Source of the DNA: Hyphomicrobiales bacterium
GTDB taxonomy: Bacteria; Pseudomonadota; Alphaproteobacteria; Rhizobiales; Rhizobiaceae
NCBI GenBank assembly: GCA_900471485.1
Contig: UCEU01000028.1
Location: forward strand, 37,111 to 101,110
Direction of reading: 5' to 3'
DNA: 64,000 bases
Numbering within the stretch: position 1 is the stretch's first letter; the number at the start of each line of letters is the position of its first letter. Made by a program: the position numbers and the translations under genes. This document shows positions 60,028 to 64,000 of this stretch, in pieces. The notes beneath the pieces were generated by a model that worked only from the letters and a program-made list of their open reading frames with translations, had not been told where the DNA came from and searched no databases.

Positions 60028-60065
60028 GACCGGTCCCGCCAAAAGCAGGGCCGGTCTTGTTTTTT
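60028..60065 (+). terminator. Intrinsic terminator of the 64-residue protein gene
   Basis: Stem GACCGG-T-CCC (60028-60037) with GGG-CCGGTC (60048-60056), one bulged T, and a loop rich in A, followed by TTGTTTTTT (60057-60065). Confidence 0.82.
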
Positions 60066-60115
60066 GCGCCGCCTTGCGATCCTATCGCGCGCTGATCTCT
60101 GCCAAGGATGCGCCC

Positions 60116-61111
60116 GTGCTCAATCTTCTCACCGATATCGAAGGCGTCTCCGTCGGCCACGCGACCGATCTCAAGCTCGGCTCCGGCGTCACCGCGATCG
60201 TCTTCGACCAGCCGGCGACGGCATCGGTCGTCGTGCTCGGCGGCGCGCCGGGCGGCCGTGATACCGCGCTGCTCGACCCGTCGATGACGGTGGGCGAGGT
60301 GGATGCCATTGTCCTTTCCGGCGGCTCGGCCTTCGGGCTCGATGCGGCAGGCGGCGTCCAGTCGGGCCTGCGCGAGATCGGCCGCGGCTTTCCTGTCGGC
60401 AGCACGCGCGTGCCGATCGTGCCGCAGGCGATCCTCATGGATCTCCTCAACGGCGGCGACAAAGACTGGGGCCGGCATTCGCCTTACCGCGACATGGGCC
60501 ATGATGCCTTCAAGGCCGCCGCCAAGGGTGCTTTCGCTCTCGGCACCGTCGGCGCCGGCACCGGCGCCACCACCGCCACCTTCAAGGGCGGGCTCGGTTC
60601 CGCCAGTGCCGAAACGGTGTCCGGCCATCGCATCGCAGCCATCGTCGCGGTCAATGCCCTCGGCTCCGCGACCGTGGGCGAGGGGGCTCACTTCTGGTCG
60701 GCCCCCTTCGAGCGCAATGGAGAATTCGGCGGCCTCGGCCTGCCGGCGTCCTTCACGGATCGCGATATCGCCATGCGGCTGAAGGGCATGAACACGACAG
60801 CCACGACCATCGGTGCCATCGTCACCGACGCCAGGATCACGAAACAGCAGGCGCATCGCCTTGCGATCATGGCCCATGACGGTTTCGCCCGCGCCTTGTT
60901 GCCGGCGCATCTGCCGCTCGACGGCGACACGGTGTTTGCCGCCGCAACCGGCCTGAAACTCTGCGATGGCCTGCCGGATTTTCTCGAGCTCTGCCATCTC
61001 GCCACCACGGTCATGGCCCGCGCTATCGCACGCGGTGTCTATGAGGCGACGGCGCTTCCGGTCGAAGGCGCGCAGCCGGCATGGCGAGACCGCTATTCCA
61101 ATCGCCTCTGA
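60116..61111 (+). CDS. P1 family peptidase (DmpA-like aminopeptidase)
   Basis: Encodes 331 residues from GTG 60116, with AAGGAT upstream and the family-typical start MLNLLTDIEGVSVGHATD. P1 peptidases self-cleave to expose an N-terminal Ser/Thr nucleophile. The corresponding segment here is NTTATTIGAIVTDA, with Thr230/Thr231 the likely nucleophile. GGSAFGLDAAGGV, VGAGTGATTATFKGGLGSAS and DGDTVFAAATG are also conserved. They release N-terminal or beta-amino acids from small peptides. A LysR regulator and peptide-type binding protein follow, so use of an imported peptide is plausible. Confidence 0.9.
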   Translation: MLNLLTDIEGVSVGHATDLKLGSGVTAIVFDQPATASVVVLGGAPGGRDTALLDPSMTVGEVDAIVLSGGSAFGLDAAGGVQSGLREIGRGFPVGSTRVPIVPQAILMDLLNGGDKDWGRHSPYRDMGHDAFKAAAKGAFALGTVGAGTGATTATFKGGLGSASAETVSGHRIAAIVAVNALGSATVGEGAHFWSAPFERNGEFGGLGLPASFTDRDIAMRLKGMNTTATTIGAIVTDARITKQQAHRLAIMAHDGFARALLPAHLPLDGDTVFAAATGLKLCDGLPDFLELCHLATTVMARAIARGVYEATALPVEGAQPAWRDRYSNRL

Positions 61112-61157
61112 TCGCATATTGAGCTACTGACATTGCCTGAACGGCGGAGAGGATGAA

Positions 61158-62069
61158 ATGCAGATCCGGGCCCTGATGTATTTCGACGAACTGGTGCGCA
61201 CCAGCTCCATGCGTCAGGCTGCCGAGAACCTGAACGTCGCCCCCACCGCGATCAGCCGGCAGATCGAGAATCTCGAATATCACTTCGGCGCGCCGCTGGT
61301 GGAACGCAGCGCGCGTGGCGTGAAGCTCACCGCCGCCGGCGAACTCCTGGCTGCCCGCGCCGGCCGGACGCTGCGCGAGCTCGACCATGTCGGCCAGCTG
61401 ATCGATGATCTCAAGGGCATGCAGCGTGGGCGCGTCAGCATCTACGCCAACGGCGCCACCGTCGCCAATCTGCTGGCGCCGGCGCTCGCCGAATTCAGCC
61501 TGAAATATCCCAAGCTCCGCTTCGAGGTAACGATCACCAGCGCCCGCCAGGCGATCGAGGCCGTCAGCGGCGCGGAAGCCGATATCGCGGTGACGCTGTT
61601 CGCACCGCCCATCTCGGGCACCAAGGTCCGCCTGCGCTCGCAGATCGCTTATGACCTGATCGTCGCGCCCCACCACGCGGCAGCGGCGCTGAAGGAAGTC
61701 CATCTCAAGGACATCGCCGATTACGCGCTGGCGCTGCCCGACCAGACCTTCGGCTTCCGCCAGGCCTTCGACACCCTTTTCGAGAAGGCCGGGCTGAGCT
61801 TCGAGCCGGTCTTCGTCACCAGTTCGCTGGAAATGCTCAAGGAGCTGGTGCTGAGCGGCGCCGCCGTCACGCTGCTGCCGGCGTTGACCGTCCGCCGGGA
61901 GATCGAGGCAGGCCAGCTCTTCGCCGTTCCGCTTGCGCCGAGAAGCGCCATCCGCACCCATGTCGATCTCTGCGTCGCGCCGGATCGTCAGCTTTCCTTC
62001 GCCGCCACCAAGCTCCTCGACTTCATCGAACGCTTCATGCGCGAGCGTGCCGCAGCAGTGAAAGAATAG
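61158..62069 (+). CDS. LysR family transcriptional regulator
   Basis: Encodes 303 residues with GAGAGGATG upstream. The N-terminal helix-turn-helix is MRQAAENLNVAPTAISRQIE around 18-37, followed by LEYHFGAPLVERSARGVKLT and the long linker helix. The effector domain shows LRFEVTITSARQAIEAVSG and GAAVTLLPALTVRREIEAG. It lies between the P1 peptidase gene and the binding-protein gene, all in one direction, so it probably regulates one or both in response to the transported compound. Confidence 0.92.
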   Translation: MQIRALMYFDELVRTSSMRQAAENLNVAPTAISRQIENLEYHFGAPLVERSARGVKLTAAGELLAARAGRTLRELDHVGQLIDDLKGMQRGRVSIYANGATVANLLAPALAEFSLKYPKLRFEVTITSARQAIEAVSGAEADIAVTLFAPPISGTKVRLRSQIAYDLIVAPHHAAAALKEVHLKDIADYALALPDQTFGFRQAFDTLFEKAGLSFEPVFVTSSLEMLKELVLSGAAVTLLPALTVRREIEAGQLFAVPLAPRSAIRTHVDLCVAPDRQLSFAATKLLDFIERFMRERAAAVKE

Positions 62070-62125
62070 CGCGTCGGGCTTGCATCGCGGGCGGATATCG
62101 AGTGTATCTCTTTCGGCTACACCGA

Positions 62126-62151
62126 GCACACAAAATCGTCATTGTGTGTGC
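62126..62151. promoter_or_regulatory. Inverted repeat upstream of the peptide-type binding protein
   Basis: GCACACA (62126-62132) and TGTGTGC (62145-62151) are perfect 7-bp arms 12 bases apart, 65 bases before the gene start. The spacing fits a LysR-type site only loosely; an RNA hairpin is an alternative. Confidence 0.35.
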
Positions 62152-62216
62152 ACCTCCGCAATGCCAGTCTATTCGCAAAAGGCCAGTCGTCCTCAACGGC
62201 GGCCAGACAGGGGAAC

Positions 62217-63749
62217 ATGATGATCAACTCTTCGCTCGCGCCTTCGGCGCGTCTCGCCCGGCGTCTTTCCGTTGGCGTCGCCATGGTGGCCGGTCTCCTG
62301 TTCCTCGGCCTGACGCCGGCCGAAGCGGCGAAGACGACGCTCAGCCTCGGCATGACCATCGAACCGACCGGCCTCGATCCGACCGTCGCCGCACCCGTGG
62401 CCATCGGCCAAGTCACATGGCAGAACATCTTCGAAGGTCTGGTCACCATCGACGAGGCGGGCAAGGTGCAGCCGCAACTGGCCAAGAGCTGGGACATCTC
62501 CAAGGACGGCCTGACCTATACCTTCAAGCTACAGCCCGGCGTGACCTTCCATGATGGCGAGGCCTTCGACAGCACGGCGGCGAAATTCGCGCTCGATCGC
62601 GCCCGCGGCGCCGATTCCGTCAATCCGCAGAAGCGCTTCTTCGCTTCGATCGCCTCCATCGATACGCCCGATCCCGAAACGCTGGTACTGCATTTGTCGG
62701 CGCCGACGGGCAGCCTGCTCTATTGGCTCGGCTGGCCGGCCTCCGTCATGGTCGGCCCAAAGAGCGCCGCCGACGACAAGACCAAGCCTGTCGGCACCGG
62801 CCCCTTCAAGTTCGTGAACTGGGCGAAGGGCGACAAGGTCGAGATCGAGAAGAACGCCGATTACTGGAACAAGGCGGTGTCGGTGAAGCTCGACAAGGTC
62901 ACCTTCCGCTTCATCGCCGATGCCCAGGCGCAGGCCGCTGCGCTGAAATCCGGCGATGTCGACGCCATCCCCGAATTCGCGGCTCCCGAGCTGATGACGT
63001 CCTTCGACGGCGACGAGAAGCTGGTCACCAGGATCGGCAACACCGAGCTCAAGGTCGTGGCAGGCATGAACAATGCCCAGAAGCCCTTCGACGACAAGCG
63101 CGTGCGCCAGGCGCTGATGATGGCGATCGACCGCAAGACGGTCGTCGATGGCGCGTGGTCCGGCCTCGGCACGCCGATCGGCAGCCACTATACGCCCAAC
63201 GATCCCGGCTATCTCGACCTGACAGGCAAGCTGCCCTACGATCCGGAAAAGGCCAAGGCCCTGCTTGCCGAAGCCGGCTATCCCAACGGCTTCACTTTCA
63301 CCATCAAGTCGCCGCAGATGGCCTATGCGCCGCGCAGCGCCCAGGTCATGCAGGCCATGCTGGCGGAAATCGGTGTCACCATGAACATCGAGCCCACCGA
63401 ATTCCCGGCCAAGTGGGTGCAGGACGTGATGAAGGACCGGGCCTACGAAATGACCATCGTCGCCCACGCCGAGCCGATGGACATCGATATCTATGCCCGC
63501 GATCCCTACTACTTCAACTACAAGAACCCCGCCTTCAACGATCTCCTGAAGAAGGTCCAGGAGACGTCCGATCCGGCGGAACAGGCCAAGATTTACGGCG
63601 AAGCCCAGGCCATTCTCGCCGAGGACGTCCCCGCGCTCTATCTCTTCGTCATGCCCAAGCTCGGCGTCTGGGACAAGAAGCTGAAAGGCCTCTGGGAAAA
63701 CGAACCGATTCCGTCGAACGTGCTGACCAACGTATCCTGGGACGAGTGA
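62217..63749 (+). CDS. ABC transporter substrate-binding protein, peptide/nickel type (SBP family 5)
   Basis: Encodes 510 residues from ATG 62217, with GGGGAAC upstream; the next codon is also ATG. The signal peptide ends near AEA-AK. The mature protein shows the family 5 signatures EPTGLDPT, NIFEGLVTIDEAGKVQPQLA, LTYTFKLQPGVTFHDG, FDDKRVRQALMMAIDRKTVV and ALLAEAGYPNGF. It binds short peptides or similar compounds for a DppBCDF-type importer. The permease genes would be expected downstream but are replaced by repeats up to the window end, so the partner subunits lie beyond it or elsewhere. Confidence 0.92.
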   Translation: MMINSSLAPSARLARRLSVGVAMVAGLLFLGLTPAEAAKTTLSLGMTIEPTGLDPTVAAPVAIGQVTWQNIFEGLVTIDEAGKVQPQLAKSWDISKDGLTYTFKLQPGVTFHDGEAFDSTAAKFALDRARGADSVNPQKRFFASIASIDTPDPETLVLHLSAPTGSLLYWLGWPASVMVGPKSAADDKTKPVGTGPFKFVNWAKGDKVEIEKNADYWNKAVSVKLDKVTFRFIADAQAQAAALKSGDVDAIPEFAAPELMTSFDGDEKLVTRIGNTELKVVAGMNNAQKPFDDKRVRQALMMAIDRKTVVDGAWSGLGTPIGSHYTPNDPGYLDLTGKLPYDPEKAKALLAEAGYPNGFTFTIKSPQMAYAPRSAQVMQAMLAEIGVTMNIEPTEFPAKWVQDVMKDRAYEMTIVAHAEPMDIDIYARDPYYFNYKNPAFNDLLKKVQETSDPAEQAKIYGEAQAILAEDVPALYLFVMPKLGVWDKKLKGLWENEPIPSNVLTNVSWDE

Positions 63750-63778
63750 GACGTAATGAGCGTCGCGCAAGCCATAGA

Positions 63779-64000
63779 CCCCTCCTCAACCCTTCCTGAC
63801 AGGGGGGAGGGGCTTTCTTGGCGCGCGTTCGCCGTAGCCGGCGTCGGGCCTACAAGTTCGCTTAGAGCAAGCCGTACCCCCCTCTGCGCTGCCGGGCATC
63901 TCCCCCACAGGTGGGGAGATCGGCTGGGCGCGACCGCTCGCTCCACTCTCAATGTTTGGCTCGTGGCTAGCCACAGGTCGATCTCCCCCCTTGTGGGGGA
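63779..64000. repeat. Palindromic intergenic repeats
   Basis: CCCCTCC (63779-63785) and GGAGGGG (63806-63812) form a hairpin followed by CTTTCTTG, a possible terminator for the binding-protein gene. A near-perfect palindrome spans 63898-63920 (ATCTCCCC...GGGGAGAT). A related copy begins at 63981 (ATCTCCCC...) and runs off the window. Such C/G-rich palindromic families are abundant between rhizobial genes. No gene was seen here. Confidence 0.65.

Overview
The window is GC-rich chromosomal DNA of an alphaproteobacterium of the Rhizobiales, most likely Rhizobium/Agrobacterium-like. This rests on gene order and content: infB-rbfA-truB-rpsO-pnp, fabI-fabB-fabA beside irr, cmk-rpsA, BA14K and TIGR02300 family proteins, and many MalEFG-type ABC systems. 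No rRNA, CRISPR array, insertion sequence, integrase or phage gene was seen. Two tRNA genes are present: Ala-GGC on the minus strand near 14.3 kb and Leu-CAG near 49.2 kb.

Region 1 (1-21.6 kb) is mostly core genome. It holds the end of infB, ribosome and tRNA maturation genes (rbfA, truB), rpsO, pnp, an RsmC-like methyltransferase, the fabI-fabB-fabA fatty-acid block, the iron regulator irr, several small membrane or envelope proteins, cmk-rpsA, an RNase D-like nuclease and slyX. Strong intrinsic terminators follow pnp, fabI, the TIGR02300 gene and rpsA.

Region 2 (21.7-47.4 kb) is accessory and carries nearly all the interest. It is a carbohydrate-uptake and catabolism block with uxaC-uxuB (uronate catabolism), a seven-gene minus-strand unit (sugar-binding protein, two permeases, Gfo/Idh dehydrogenase, UgpC-type ATPase, choline-kinase-like phosphotransferase, dimethylglycine-dehydrogenase-like flavoprotein), a TetR regulator, a second Gfo/Idh dehydrogenase with a four-cysteine cluster, a LacI-DUF2264-hydroxyacid dehydrogenase unit diverging from an orphan sugar-binding protein, and a LacI-SBP-permease-permease-GH127 unit. 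Each regulator can be matched to palindromic operator candidates. A near-identical 16-bp site lies at the two promoters flanking the TetR gene, and a weaker copy precedes uxaC. Twin 18-bp palindromes precede the second LacI gene, and a 12-bp perfect palindrome sits between the first LacI gene and the orphan binding protein. Only one ABC ATPase is encoded for two permease pairs and three sugar-binding proteins, so it is probably shared.

Region 3 (47.4-64 kb) is mixed: a class I amidotransferase, a SelW/SelT-like CxxC protein, a BA14K protein, tRNA-Leu, an ECF sigma factor with its NrsF-type membrane anti-sigma, and a polysaccharide locus (Wzz-like protein divergent from a secreted GH5 glycanase and a Wzy-like membrane protein). 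It continues with purU, a 975-residue fusion of a kinase-like domain, a peptidase-M23-like domain and a class III aminotransferase, a P1-family peptidase, a LysR regulator and a peptide-type binding protein. The window ends in palindromic intergenic repeats. Start codons were chosen from ribosome-binding sites and family lengths. All functions are inferred from motifs recognised by eye; no database search was possible.
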